From positions 434,001 to 498,000 of the forward strand of contig NZ_JAACFU010000003.1 of assembly GCF_029051725.1 (NCBI RefSeq): DNA of 64,000 nucleotides, in the 5' to 3' direction. This document shows, piece by piece, positions 55,978 to 64,000 of the stretch. The notes beneath the pieces were generated by a model, which was not told where the DNA came from, did no database searches, and saw nothing but the letters and a program-made list of their open reading frames with translations. A program made the position numbers and the translations under genes. Position 1 is the stretch's first letter, and the number at the start of each line of letters is the position of its first letter. The DNA is from Bradyrhizobium sp. CSS354. Its GTDB lineage: Bacteria > Pseudomonadota > Alphaproteobacteria > Rhizobiales > Xanthobacteraceae.

Positions 55978-57516
55978 ATGGTTCAGCGGGTTTCTACCGT
56001 CGCCTTTGAGGGAATCGAGGCCCGCGCGGTCGACGTGCAGGTGCAGGTCGCGCCCGGTCTGCCGGCCTTCGCCATCGTCGGTCTCCCGGACAAGGCGGTG
56101 TCGGAGGCGCGCGAGCGGGTCCGCTCGGCCCTGATCGCCTCCGGGCTGGCGCTGCCGGCGCGGCGGATCACCGTCAATCTCGCGCCCGCGGATCTGCCCA
56201 AGGAGGGCAGCCATTACGACCTGCCGATCGCGCTCGGGCTGATGGGAGCGATCGGCGCGATCCCCCCGGATGCGCTGACCGGCTTCACCGTTCTGGGCGA
56301 GCTTGGCCTCGACGGATCGATCGCGCCGGTGGCCGGCGTTCTTCCCGCCGCGATCGGCGCCAATGTGCGCGAGGAGGGGCTGATCTGTCCGGCGGCTTGC
56401 GGCTCGGAAGCGGCGTGGGCGAGCCCGGACATCCAGATCATCGCCGCAAGTTCGCTGATCCAGATCGCCAACCACTTCAAGGGAACGCAGGTGCTGTCGC
56501 GGCCCGTGCCGAAGGTGCATGAAGCCGCTGCCTCGCCGCTCGACCTGCGCGACATCAAGGGCCAGGAGAGCGCCAAGCGGGCGCTGGAGATCGCGGCCGC
56601 CGGCGGCCATCATCTGCTCATGATCGGCGCGCCCGGCGCCGGCAAATCGATGCTGGCGGCACGCCTGCCCTCGATCCTGCCGCCGCTGTCACCGGGCGAG
56701 TTGCTCGAGGTCTCGATGATTGCCTCTGTTGCCGGCGAGATCGAGGGCGGCGCGCTGACGGCGCGGCGGCCATTTCGCTCCCCGCATCATTCCGCCAGCA
56801 TGGCCGCGCTTACCGGCGGCGGCATGCGCGCACGGCCCGGCGAGATCTCGCTCGCGCATCAGGGCGTGCTGTTCCTCGACGAGCTCCCCGAATTCGATCC
56901 GCGCGTGCTGGATTCGCTGCGCCAGCCGCTGGAGAACGGCGAGGTCTCGGTGTCGCGCGCCAATCACCGCGTCACCTATCCGGCACGCTTCATGCTGGTC
57001 GCGGCGATGAATCCGTGCCGCTGCGGCAATGCGTTCGAGCCCGGCTATGCCTGCAAGCGCGGCCGCATCGACCGCTGCACCGGCGACTACCAGGCTCGCA
57101 TCTCGGGGCCGCTGATGGACCGTATCGATTTGCGCATCGAGGTTCCCGCGGTGACCGCTGCCGATTTGATCCTGCCGCCGCCGGCAGAGGGCTCGGCCGA
57201 AGTCGCCGCGCGCGTGGCCGCCGCGCGCGACATCCAGCTCGCGCGCTACGCGGATGCCCGCCTGCCCAAGGTTCGCACCAATGCCGAAGCGCCGGCCTCG
57301 GTGCTGGAGGAGATCGCCAAGCCGGATGCGCAAGGCCAGAAGCTGCTGCGCGACGCCGCCGAGACCATGCGGCTGTCGGCGCGCGGCTATCACCGCGTGC
57401 TGCGGGTGGCGCGCACGCTCGCCGATCTCGACGGCGCCGACAAGATCGGTCGGCTGCATCTCGCCGAGGCGCTGTCCTACCGCGCACTCGCGGAGGATGT
57501 GCGCCAGCTGGCGTGA
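55978..57516 (+). CDS. yifB: YifB family Mg-chelatase-like AAA+ ATPase
   Basis: 512 residues. An N-terminal Lon-like/ChlI domain (about 1-185, STVAFEGIEARAVDVQVQVA and GLPDKAVSEARERVRSA), a Walker A GAPGAGKSMLAARL (near 218), Walker B-like LFLDELPEF, and the C-terminal Mg_chelatase_C part (RDAAETMRLSARGYHRVLRVA). ComM-like relatives promote branch migration during natural transformation in other bacteria. MVQRVSTV at 55978 is the family N-terminus; the frame's longer start at 55912 is not supported. Confidence 0.93.
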   Translation: MVQRVSTVAFEGIEARAVDVQVQVAPGLPAFAIVGLPDKAVSEARERVRSALIASGLALPARRITVNLAPADLPKEGSHYDLPIALGLMGAIGAIPPDALTGFTVLGELGLDGSIAPVAGVLPAAIGANVREEGLICPAACGSEAAWASPDIQIIAASSLIQIANHFKGTQVLSRPVPKVHEAAASPLDLRDIKGQESAKRALEIAAAGGHHLLMIGAPGAGKSMLAARLPSILPPLSPGELLEVSMIASVAGEIEGGALTARRPFRSPHHSASMAALTGGGMRARPGEISLAHQGVLFLDELPEFDPRVLDSLRQPLENGEVSVSRANHRVTYPARFMLVAAMNPCRCGNAFEPGYACKRGRIDRCTGDYQARISGPLMDRIDLRIEVPAVTAADLILPPPAEGSAEVAARVAAARDIQLARYADARLPKVRTNAEAPASVLEEIAKPDAQGQKLLRDAAETMRLSARGYHRVLRVARTLADLDGADKIGRLHLAEALSYRALAEDVRQLA

Positions 57517-57625
57517 TCATCCCGCGCATCAACCCGGCGGTAACGAGTTTCCTTTACGCTCTGCAAACCATAAGGCCCATCAGTTCCCGCCACGAGTTTC
57601 CCCAGGGCCCGGCGAGTAGCGTGTC

Positions 57626-58093
57626 ATGTTGCGTTTCAAGATCCTGGCCTCGGTTATTCCCCTGTTGGCGGCCGCGGTGTTCGCGCGCAGTGAGATCGGA
57701 TCGGTCTCGCATCCCTGCATCGCCCTCGGCGACACCTCGGTCGAGCTGACGTCGCTGTTCTGGACCGCCGGCATGCATGTCGCCTTCACCGATGATCCCG
57801 CGCGCGCCACGGTGCGGGTTCAGATCACGGAGGACGCGGACGCTGCCGACTTCGCCGTCGTTGACGACGGCCCCGGTTCGGAATCGGAATCCTGCCAGGC
57901 CAACCCCTCGACTCGCCTGATCTCGATTGCCGCGCAGCCCGTCGACGGCGGTCAGGTGGTCTATCTCTCCACCGAGGGGCCGGCGGATTACCGCATCTAT
58001 GTACGCTCGAAGACGTTCTCGCAGCGCGAGGCGGCGGCGCTGATCGTCGGCGCCCGCGGCGGCCACCGCCATCTCCAGGCCGCTTCGCTTTGA
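57626..58093 (+). CDS. Small secreted/anchored protein upstream of the hybrid kinase
   Basis: 155 residues. An N-terminal hydrophobic segment (ILASVIPLLAAAVFA) is likely a signal or anchor; the rest (HPCIALGDTSVELTSLFWTA, ATVRVQITEDADAADFAVVDD) looks extracytoplasmic, with two cysteines. I do not recognise the family. It ends 134 bases before the hybrid kinase gene on the same strand. A sensory accessory role is inferred from position only. Confidence 0.65.
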   Translation: MLRFKILASVIPLLAAAVFARSEIGSVSHPCIALGDTSVELTSLFWTAGMHVAFTDDPARATVRVQITEDADAADFAVVDDGPGSESESCQANPSTRLISIAAQPVDGGQVVYLSTEGPADYRIYVRSKTFSQREAAALIVGARGGHRHLQAASL

Positions 58094-58227
58094 GCCGCCT
58101 CACCTTGAGCCGTTAACGCCTCGTCAACCTTGTTTGGAGGCGGTCGCAGGGCATCAAACTGTTCGCAAGGTCGGCGGCACATCGTCGTTTACAGCGAGCA
58201 CAGCGTTTTAAGAAAAGAGTCGGGTCG

Positions 58228-60459
58228 GTGGCGATGGATCGGACGTTCCGGATCAAGGTGCGCATGCGCCGCTTCAGGCGACAGTACCCCCGAATCGCCT
58301 TCGCGATCCGCTCCACCATGATCTTTTCGGCGACCTTCGGCGGCGCCTACGGGTTTGTCTCCGGCAGCCGGTCCGAGAATTCCGGCTACGATCCCAATGC
58401 GTTTGCGATCGGCGCCAGCTTCCTGTTCGCGCTCGCCTGCCTCGGCCTCGCCACGCTCAGCATGCGCCTGCGCTTCGTCAACAAGCGGATGCGTGCGCTG
58501 GCCGCCCACAACGAAACGCTGATCGACCGTAATTGGGAGCTGAAGGAAGCAGAAGAACGCGCTCGCAGCCTGTTCGAACAGCAGGGCGATCTGATCGTGC
58601 TGCGCGACACAAGCGGCCGCATCACCTTCGCCAACGACGCCTATTGCGCGCTTGCCGGACAGGCGCGCGGCGCGCTGGTCGGCACGCGCTTTGATTTCGA
58701 GGTGCTGGAGCAGGGCGACAGCGCCCGCGAAAGCAACGGCACGCGGATTCACGATCAGAAGATCGCAACCCCGCTCGGCGCGCGCTGGATCGCCTGGCGC
58801 GAAGGCTATGTCCGCCTCGATGCCGGCCAACCCGCCGAATTGCAGAGCGTCGGACGCGACGTCACCGACCGCACCGAGACCGAGCGTGCGCTGTCCGACG
58901 CCCGCGACCAGGCTGACGCCGCCAACCGCGCCAAATCGCGCTTCCTGGCGATGGCCTCGCACGAGATCCGCACGCCGCTCAACGGCATCATCGGCATGGG
59001 CGGGCTGCTGCTCGACACCACGCTGACGCCGGAGCAGTCGACCTACGCCAAGGCCGTGAAGACCTCCGGCGAAGCGCTGATGGCGCTGATCGAGGAGTTG
59101 CTCGACTATTCCAAGATCGAAGCCGGCAAGCTCGATCTCGAGCAGCGTCCCTTCGCGCTCTCGGGCCTGATCGAGGACATCACCGAACTGCTCGCGCCGC
59201 GCGCGCAGGCAAAGCAGCTCGAGATCGCCGCCTATGTCGACGAGCGGCTGCCGCTCGAAGTGGTCGGCGATGCCGCGCGGCTGCGCCAGGTACTGCTCAA
59301 CCTTGCCGGCAACGCCATCAAGTTCACTGCGGGCGGCGGCGTTGCGCTGATCGTCGAACCCGGCATCTGGCCGAACGAGATCAGCTTTCTGGTGCGCGAC
59401 ACCGGCATCGGCATTGCGCCGGAGGCGCAACAGCGCATCTTCCGCGAGTTCGAGCAGGCCGACGAACGCGTCGCGCGCACCCATGGCGGCACCGGCCTCG
59501 GTCTCTCCATCAGCGAACGCATCGTCAAGCGCATGGGCGGCCGCATCACGCTCACGAGCGAGCCGGGCAAGGGGTCGACCTTCGAGGTCGCGGTCCCGCT
59601 GGCGTCATCCGCCGTAGATACGGAACAGGCGGCATTCCCGAGTCCCGATCTCGCGGGCAAGTCAATCCTGCTGATTGCCGACGGCATCGAGGCCTCGCTG
59701 ATCGCGCGGCGGCTGGAGCGCTGGGGCGGCCAGACCTGCATGGTGACGGACGCCGCGGTGGCGGAAGCGCTGCTGCCCGAGCGCTCATGGCATTCGGTGC
59801 TGATCGATCGCGCGCTCGGCGCTGCCATCGCCGACCGCCTCGGCGAGGCCGCACGCAGCCATGCGACGCAACGCCTCGTGCTGCTGACGTCGGGCTCGCG
59901 CCACGAGAAGCTCTCGCCGGCCTTCACCGGCTTCCTGGTGAAGCCGCTACGCGCGGCCTCACTCGCCGCACGCCTGGCGCTGCCCCCGGAGGTCGCCTCG
60001 CCCGATCTCGCGCCGGAGCCATCGGCCCCATCCACCGGCGCGGTACCGGCGACGGGCCTATCAATTCTCGTCGCCGAGGACAACGAAATCAACGCGCTGT
60101 TGATGCGCTCGCTGCTGACGAAACTCGGGCACCGCGTCGTCATCGCCGTCCATGGCGAGGCCGCACTGGAATCCTGGCTCGGCGCGTCATCGGCCGGCAC
60201 GCCCTACGATCTCGTGCTGATGGACATCCAGATGCCGCAACTCGACGGCATCGAGGCGACAAAACGCATCCGTGCGCACGAGGCCGCCACAGGCGGCCAC
60301 CACACGCCGATCCTCGCGCTCACCGCCAATACGCTGGTGGAAGATCGCTACGCCTGCTTTGAGGCGGGCATGAACGGATTTCTGATCAAGCCGCTCGATC
60401 GCGAGAAGCTGGAAGGGGCGCTGGCCGGACTGGCGGCGGCGCGGCAGCTGGCGGTTTGA
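58228..60459 (+). CDS. Hybrid sensor histidine kinase/response regulator
   Basis: 743 residues. Two N-terminal membrane segments (about 28-47 and 58-80), a coiled linker, a PAS domain (about 108-220, [21 protein letters not shown]), HisKA with the phospho-His in [20 protein letters not shown] (near 246), HATPase_c with [22 protein letters not shown] and GGTGLGLSI, a receiver-like domain (about 475-580, with VLIDRAL and LVKPL), and a true C-terminal receiver (about 610-735, phospho-Asp in VLMDIQMPQ). It is a phosphorelay-type BarA-like kinase; no cognate phosphotransfer protein or regulator is adjacent. GTG 58228 and ATG 58234 are alternative starts. Confidence 0.9.
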   Translation: MAMDRTFRIKVRMRRFRRQYPRIAFAIRSTMIFSATFGGAYGFVSGSRSENSGYDPNAFAIGASFLFALACLGLATLSMRLRFVNKRMRALAAHNETLIDRNWELKEAEERARSLFEQQGDLIVLRDTSGRITFANDAYCALAGQARGALVGTRFDFEVLEQGDSARESNGTRIHDQKIATPLGARWIAWREGYVRLDAGQPAELQSVGRDVTDRTETERALSDARDQADAANRAKSRFLAMASHEIRTPLNGIIGMGGLLLDTTLTPEQSTYAKAVKTSGEALMALIEELLDYSKIEAGKLDLEQRPFALSGLIEDITELLAPRAQAKQLEIAAYVDERLPLEVVGDAARLRQVLLNLAGNAIKFTAGGGVALIVEPGIWPNEISFLVRDTGIGIAPEAQQRIFREFEQADERVARTHGGTGLGLSISERIVKRMGGRITLTSEPGKGSTFEVAVPLASSAVDTEQAAFPSPDLAGKSILLIADGIEASLIARRLERWGGQTCMVTDAAVAEALLPERSWHSVLIDRALGAAIADRLGEAARSHATQRLVLLTSGSRHEKLSPAFTGFLVKPLRAASLAARLALPPEVASPDLAPEPSAPSTGAVPATGLSILVAEDNEINALLMRSLLTKLGHRVVIAVHGEAALESWLGASSAGTPYDLVLMDIQMPQLDGIEATKRIRAHEAATGGHHTPILALTANTLVEDRYACFEAGMNGFLIKPLDREKLEGALAGLAAARQLAV

Positions 60460-60561
60460 CCCGGATTTCATAGGAATCCGATCCCGGCCCGCAATCGACA
60501 ATTGAAATCGACTGCGTCGCGCGTCACCATCCTCTGGGGCATTTTGAACAGAGGATTTCGC

Positions 60562-61191
60562 ATGAACGTGCTGTGCCGCCTCGCTTTCGTGATCCTTCTC
60601 TGTGGTTCCACTCAAGCCACCGCGGCCGCTAGCCCGGAACTGATCGCCTCGCTCAAGCAAGGCGGTTACGTGCTGGTGTTTCGCCACACCGCCACCGACG
60701 ACAGCCAAAAGGATGTCTACCCTTTCAAATTCGACGACATGAGCGCCCAGCGTCAGCTCAGTGAAAAGGGCCGCGACATGGCGCGCCAGATCGGGGCGGC
60801 CATCAAGGAACTCGCGATCCCGATCGGCGAGGTCTACACCAGCAGGCTGAACCGCGCGATCGAGGCGGGGAGACTGATCTCCGGCCGCGAGGTCAAGCCG
60901 GTCGATGCGTTGACGGACAGCAGCAACGCGAGTGCGTCGGGCATGGCAAATCCGACGGGTGCAAATGCAAAGGCGGGCCAAGCCGTGCGGCAGTTCGTCG
61001 ACGCGCCGCCTAAAGCCGGCACTAACACCTTCCTGGTCACCCATAAGACCAACATCGCCGATGCCTTCGGCAAGGATGCCGGGGACGTGCAGGAAGGCGA
61101 AGCTTTCGTCTACAAGGCGGGCAGCTCGGGTCCCGCAACCCTTGCAGGACGGATCAAGCTTGCCGACTGGACTGCGAAAGCAGACAAGTGA
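60562..61191 (+). CDS. Secreted histidine phosphatase family protein
   Basis: 209 residues. A signal peptide (LCRLAFVILLCGSTQATA) precedes a phosphoglycerate-mutase-like fold: YVLVFRHTATDDSQKD with the phospho-His in RHT (RHG in most relatives), YTSRLNRAIEAGRLI, and TFLVTHKTNIADAFG with the second His. Probably a periplasmic phosphatase; substrate unknown. ATG 60562 is preceded by AGAGGA and gives the signal peptide directly. Confidence 0.83.
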   Translation: MNVLCRLAFVILLCGSTQATAAASPELIASLKQGGYVLVFRHTATDDSQKDVYPFKFDDMSAQRQLSEKGRDMARQIGAAIKELAIPIGEVYTSRLNRAIEAGRLISGREVKPVDALTDSSNASASGMANPTGANAKAGQAVRQFVDAPPKAGTNTFLVTHKTNIADAFGKDAGDVQEGEAFVYKAGSSGPATLAGRIKLADWTAKADK

Positions 61192-61245
61192 CGGCCCCGA
61201 CATCAGTCCGGATCATGCTTTGACAACAGAAGGGCTGGCGAACCA

Positions 61246-62304
61246 GTGAGAACATCGGAAGACCGCTCATTCCTCATCTTGCTTGCCGCGGTCTCCCTTG
61301 CGTTCGGGTGGGTGCTTTGGCCGTTCTCCGGCGCGCTGTTGTGGGCCACGCTTCTAGCGATCATCTTCGCACCACTCTATCGACGCGCCCTGGAAACGCT
61401 TCCGGGACGCCGCAACCTTGCGGCATCGTTCGCTGTCGTCGTCGTGATCGTCATGGTCCTCATCCCCGTGGCGGTCGTCATCGCCTCGCTGATCGACCAG
61501 GGCGGGGAGCTGTATCAGCGCGCTCAGACTGGGGAGATCAGTTTCGCTCATCCCCTGCAGCAGCTGAAATCCGCGCTGCCCGCTTGGGCCGCTTCCTTGG
61601 CGGATCGCTTGGCCGGCATCGATTTCTCGGCTCTGAAAGAACGTCTATCGAGTCTGGTCGTCCCTGCCGGCCAACAGCTGGCGGGGCACGCCATCAACAT
61701 CGGTCAGTTGACGCTGGAGTTCGTCGCAAGCTTGCTCGTGATGTTGTACCTGCTGTTCTTCCTGCTCCGCGATGGTGACGAGCTCAACGCACGGATCCGC
61801 GACGCGCTCCCGCTGCGGCCGAGCCACACCACCGAGATTCTGAATGCGTTCACCCTCGCGGTTCGCGGGACGATCAAGGGGATCGTTCTCGTTGCCCTGA
61901 TCCAGGGAGCGCTTGGCGGGCTGATTTTCTGGCTGCTCGGCTTGACGGCGCCGCTGCTCGCGGGCGCCCTCATGGCGCTGCTCTCGCTCCTGCCCGTGCT
62001 TGGCTCCGCCCTGGTTTGGGTTCCGGTCGCGCTCTATCTGCTTGTGGCAGGCTCAGTCACGAAAGGGATCATCCTGCTCGCATTCGGGACCTTCGTGATC
62101 GGTCTTGCGGACAATTTTCTCCGCCCGATCCTGGTCGGCCAGTCGATCCAAATGCCGAGCTATGTCGTGCTGCTCGCCACCTTGGGCGGCCTTGCGGCTT
62201 TCGGAGCGAACGGGTTCGTCATCGGCCCACTCGTCGCCGCGATGTTTCTCACGACGTGGCACATCTTCATCGGCTCGAAAGCGCGACAGGAGACCCGGAA
62301 ATGA
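61246..62304 (+). CDS. AI-2E family transporter
   Basis: 352 residues with about eight transmembrane segments. The C-terminal half has the family landmarks: FWLLGLTAPLLAGALMALLSL, GLADNFLRPILVGQSIQMPS and GGLAAFGANGFVIGPLVAA. AI-2E proteins (TqsA, YdiK, PerM type) export small molecules or act in sodium/proton exchange; the autoinducer link is historical. The start is GTG 61246. Upstream, CCGGATCATGCT near 61210 looks like a stray half of a class G repeat. Confidence 0.85.
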   Translation: MRTSEDRSFLILLAAVSLAFGWVLWPFSGALLWATLLAIIFAPLYRRALETLPGRRNLAASFAVVVVIVMVLIPVAVVIASLIDQGGELYQRAQTGEISFAHPLQQLKSALPAWAASLADRLAGIDFSALKERLSSLVVPAGQQLAGHAINIGQLTLEFVASLLVMLYLLFFLLRDGDELNARIRDALPLRPSHTTEILNAFTLAVRGTIKGIVLVALIQGALGGLIFWLLGLTAPLLAGALMALLSLLPVLGSALVWVPVALYLLVAGSVTKGIILLAFGTFVIGLADNFLRPILVGQSIQMPSYVVLLATLGGLAAFGANGFVIGPLVAAMFLTTWHIFIGSKARQETRK

Positions 62305-62365
62305 CCGTCATGTCGAGTGACGACCCGGCGGTCAGCCGAGCGCCGAATTCGGCCGACGCCGAATG

Positions 62366-62605
62366 CTATGCGGCGTGAGCAGCAAAGCGCGGCGCGGACA
62401 GCTTGGCCGGCGGCACTGCCGTGCCCTTGAATTTGGTGTCTGCCTGGACCGCGCGCTTGCAATGTGGACACACGAAGAGATGCGCGATGATCGGGGTCGG
62501 CTCGTCCGCCAGCAGCTCGGAACGGAACCACTTCATCTCGATATGGCAGTCCGGGCATATCGGTGCTTCGAGATGCTCGGCAGCGCTTCTGAGACGATCA
62601 ACCAT
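62366..62605 (-). CDS. Small zinc-ribbon protein
   Basis: 79 residues. Two CxxC knuckles, CPDC near residue 17 and CPHC near residue 46, spaced as in a rubredoxin-like zinc ribbon. The rest is Ala/Pro-rich with no other domain. Weak ribosome site. No functional partner is obvious; similar short ribbon proteins occur in Bradyrhizobium. The distal part (PAKLSAPRFAAHAA) is low-complexity. Confidence 0.6.
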   Translation of the reverse strand: MVDRLRSAAEHLEAPICPDCHIEMKWFRSELLADEPTPIIAHLFVCPHCKRAVQADTKFKGTAVPPAKLSAPRFAAHAA

Positions 62606-62708
62606 GGGGCCCGTGTGCGTTTCCGAAAGCCATAACCAACTACCCCTCGCCGGTCTGCAACAAAAGATACTCAGCCCGAAATTTAAAGAGCCGCGTTCAT
62701 CAAGGCTG

Positions 62709-63665
62709 TTACAGCCGCCTCAGCGCCACGCTCGACACCGTGTGGTCGGCGCCCTTCTTCAGGATCAGGGTCGCGCGGGGGCGGGTCGGCAGGATATTGT
62801 CCTCGAGATTGGCAAGGTTGGTGCGTTCCCAGATCGCGATCGCGGTGGCGGTGGCCTCCTCGTCCGACAACAGCGCGTAGCGGTTGAAGTAGGATTTCGG
62901 ATTCGTGAACGCGGTGTCGCGCAGCGACAGAAAGCGCCGGATGTACCACTGCCGTAGCGCGGCCTCGTCGGCGTCGATATAGACCGAGAAATCGAAGAAG
63001 TCGGACACCACGGGCACGGCCTTGCCGTCACGCGGCAGCTTGCCGGTCTGCAGCACGTTGACGCCCTCGACGATCAGGATGTCGGGCTGGTCGATCTCGG
63101 CCCACTGGTTCGGCACGATGTCGTAGGTCAAATGCGAATAGACCGGCGCGCGCACATGGCGGCGGCCGGCCTTGATGTCGGAGAGGAAGCTGAGCAGCAA
63201 CGGCAGGTCGTAGCTCTCCGGAAAACCCTTCTTCTGCATGATGCCCTGCCGCTCCAGCACGGCGTTGGGATACAGAAATCCGTCGGTGGTGATCAGCTCG
63301 ACTTTGGGGCGCGGCGACCAGCGCGCCAGCAGCGCCTGAAGCACGCGGGCCGTGGTGGATTTTCCAACCGCGACCGAACCGGCGACGCCGATGATGTAGG
63401 GCATCTTGCGGTCGCGGATGTTGAGGAACTGGCGCTCCGCGTAATAAAGCCGCTGCATCGCATCGACATAGATCGACAGCAGGCGCGACAGCGGCAGGTA
63501 AATGTCCTCGACTTCCTGCAAGTCGAGGCGGTCGTGCAGCGAGCGCAGCCGGTCGAACTCGCCCGGCTCCAGCGTCATCGGCGTGTCGTCGCGGAGTCGC
63601 GACCACTCCTCGCGCGTATAGACGCGGTACGGATTATACTGCTGCTCGGGTGCGCGGATATCCAT
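62709..63665 (-). CDS. coaA: Type I pantothenate kinase
   Basis: 318 residues. It phosphorylates pantothenate, the controlling step of coenzyme A synthesis. Walker [19 protein letters not shown] (near 98), substrate-binding [15 protein letters not shown] and YDIVP, and [13 protein letters not shown] are family landmarks. The start at 63665 ([13 protein letters not shown]) gives the standard length and has GGAGA eight bases upstream; GTG 63680 adds only five residues. It starts 20 bases after the hisE stop, so both belong to one transcription unit. Confidence 0.95.
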   Translation of the reverse strand: MDIRAPEQQYNPYRVYTREEWSRLRDDTPMTLEPGEFDRLRSLHDRLDLQEVEDIYLPLSRLLSIYVDAMQRLYYAERQFLNIRDRKMPYIIGVAGSVAVGKSTTARVLQALLARWSPRPKVELITTDGFLYPNAVLERQGIMQKKGFPESYDLPLLLSFLSDIKAGRRHVRAPVYSHLTYDIVPNQWAEIDQPDILIVEGVNVLQTGKLPRDGKAVPVVSDFFDFSVYIDADEAALRQWYIRRFLSLRDTAFTNPKSYFNRYALLSDEEATATAIAIWERTNLANLEDNILPTRPRATLILKKGADHTVSSVALRRL

Positions 63666-63685
63666 GACGCGACTCTCCACCTCGG

Positions 63686-64000
63686 CTAGCTGCCGCCCTT
63701 GCGCGACGCCTTTTCTTCCAACCCTGACATATTGGTCCGCTTGTCCAATGCGGCCTCAACCTCTTCCAGCTTTACGCCGCGGGCCTTGAGCAGCACAAGG
63801 AAATGATAGAGCAGGTCGGCGCCTTCGGCGATCAGATGCGCGCGATCGTTTTCGACTGCTGCGATTACGGTTTCGACTGCTTCCTCACCGAACTTCTTGG
63901 CGCAATGTTCGGCGCCCTTGTCGAGGAGCTTGCGGGTATAGGACGCCTCGCCACCCGCTGCCGCGCGGGCGTCGATGGTCTCGGCCAGATCGTGGATCGT
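63686..64000 (-). CDS. hisE: Phosphoribosyl-ATP diphosphatase, 5' end off window
   Basis: 104 codons are present; the first few residues lie beyond the window. The visible protein has [40 protein letters not shown] (metal-binding Glu pattern) and [26 protein letters not shown] (in part). It converts PR-ATP to PR-AMP, the second step of histidine synthesis. Upstream his genes would be expected past the right edge. Confidence 0.93.
   Translation of the reverse strand, partial: TIHDLAETIDARAAAGGEASYTRKLLDKGAEHCAKKFGEEAVETVIAAVENDRAHLIAEGADLLYHFLVLLKARGVKLEEVEAALDKRTNMSGLEEKASRKGGS

Overview
The window looks like core chromosome of a high-GC alphaproteobacterium, most probably Bradyrhizobium or a close relative. 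The basis is family recognition: a Sinorhizobium-type phospholipid N-methyltransferase, an FzlA-like GST, a CsoR/CopA/NikR block, the linkages dnaK-dnaJ, grpE-hrcA-rph-rdgB-hemW, rsmI-yraN-gshB and hisE-coaA, and several families of rhizobial-style intergenic palindromes. No search was run, so genus is an inference. No CRISPR array, complete IS element, prophage or rRNA operon is visible; the one RNA gene found is a tRNA-Leu(CAG).

Layout. 1-2.9 kb: end of a polytopic membrane protein, a truncated ParD-like antitoxin, an LprI-like secreted protein, and tRNA-Leu beside a possible recombinase scrap. 3-9.6 kb: NDUFA9-like reductase, uppP, fzlA-like GST, queG, a thioesterase, an NTF2-like protein and a hydrolase. 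9.8-16.4 kb: translation genes infC (AUU start), rpmI-rplT and pheS-pheT. A DUF559 endonuclease-like gene enclosed by a perfect 41-bp inverted repeat sits between pheS and pheT. 16.4-23.2 kb: a TauE/SafE exporter, a Tat-exported amine oxidase, a NlpC/P60-like protein, then csoR diverging from a copper-type P-type ATPase followed by nikR. 23.3-31.4 kb: an HMG-CoA lyase/CaiB operon, an EI24-like membrane protein, EmrAB-type efflux, nth, DUF2244 and an HTH-alkyltransferase fusion. 31.6-43.2 kb: gpmA, dapB, pyrF, pmtA-like, dnaJ-dnaK with a putative RpoH promoter, an exported nicotinamidase, grpE and hrcA. 43.4-49.8 kb: rph-rdgB-hemW, an LpoA-like lipoprotein, rsmI-yraN-gshB. 50.2-55.7 kb: partial Tad/Flp pilus locus cpaBCDE with TadD-like and PilZ proteins opposite. 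56-64 kb: YifB ATPase, a hybrid histidine kinase, a histidine phosphatase, an AI-2E family transporter, a zinc-ribbon protein, coaA and the end of hisE.

Genes mostly form short operons with overlapping or near-touching ends (caiB-HMG lyase, emrA-emrB, FMN reductase-pyrF, rdgB-hemW, rsmI-yraN, cpaD-cpaE). The heat-shock genes are split between two loci with unrelated genes between them. Palindromic repeats occupy many of the gaps. The most unusual object is the DUF559 unit in pheST: its repeat arms apparently supply a ribosome binding site on one side and coding sequence on the other, and its stop overlaps the pheT start. Most of the rest is ordinary housekeeping DNA. Positions and motifs were read by eye; functional names rest on family knowledge.
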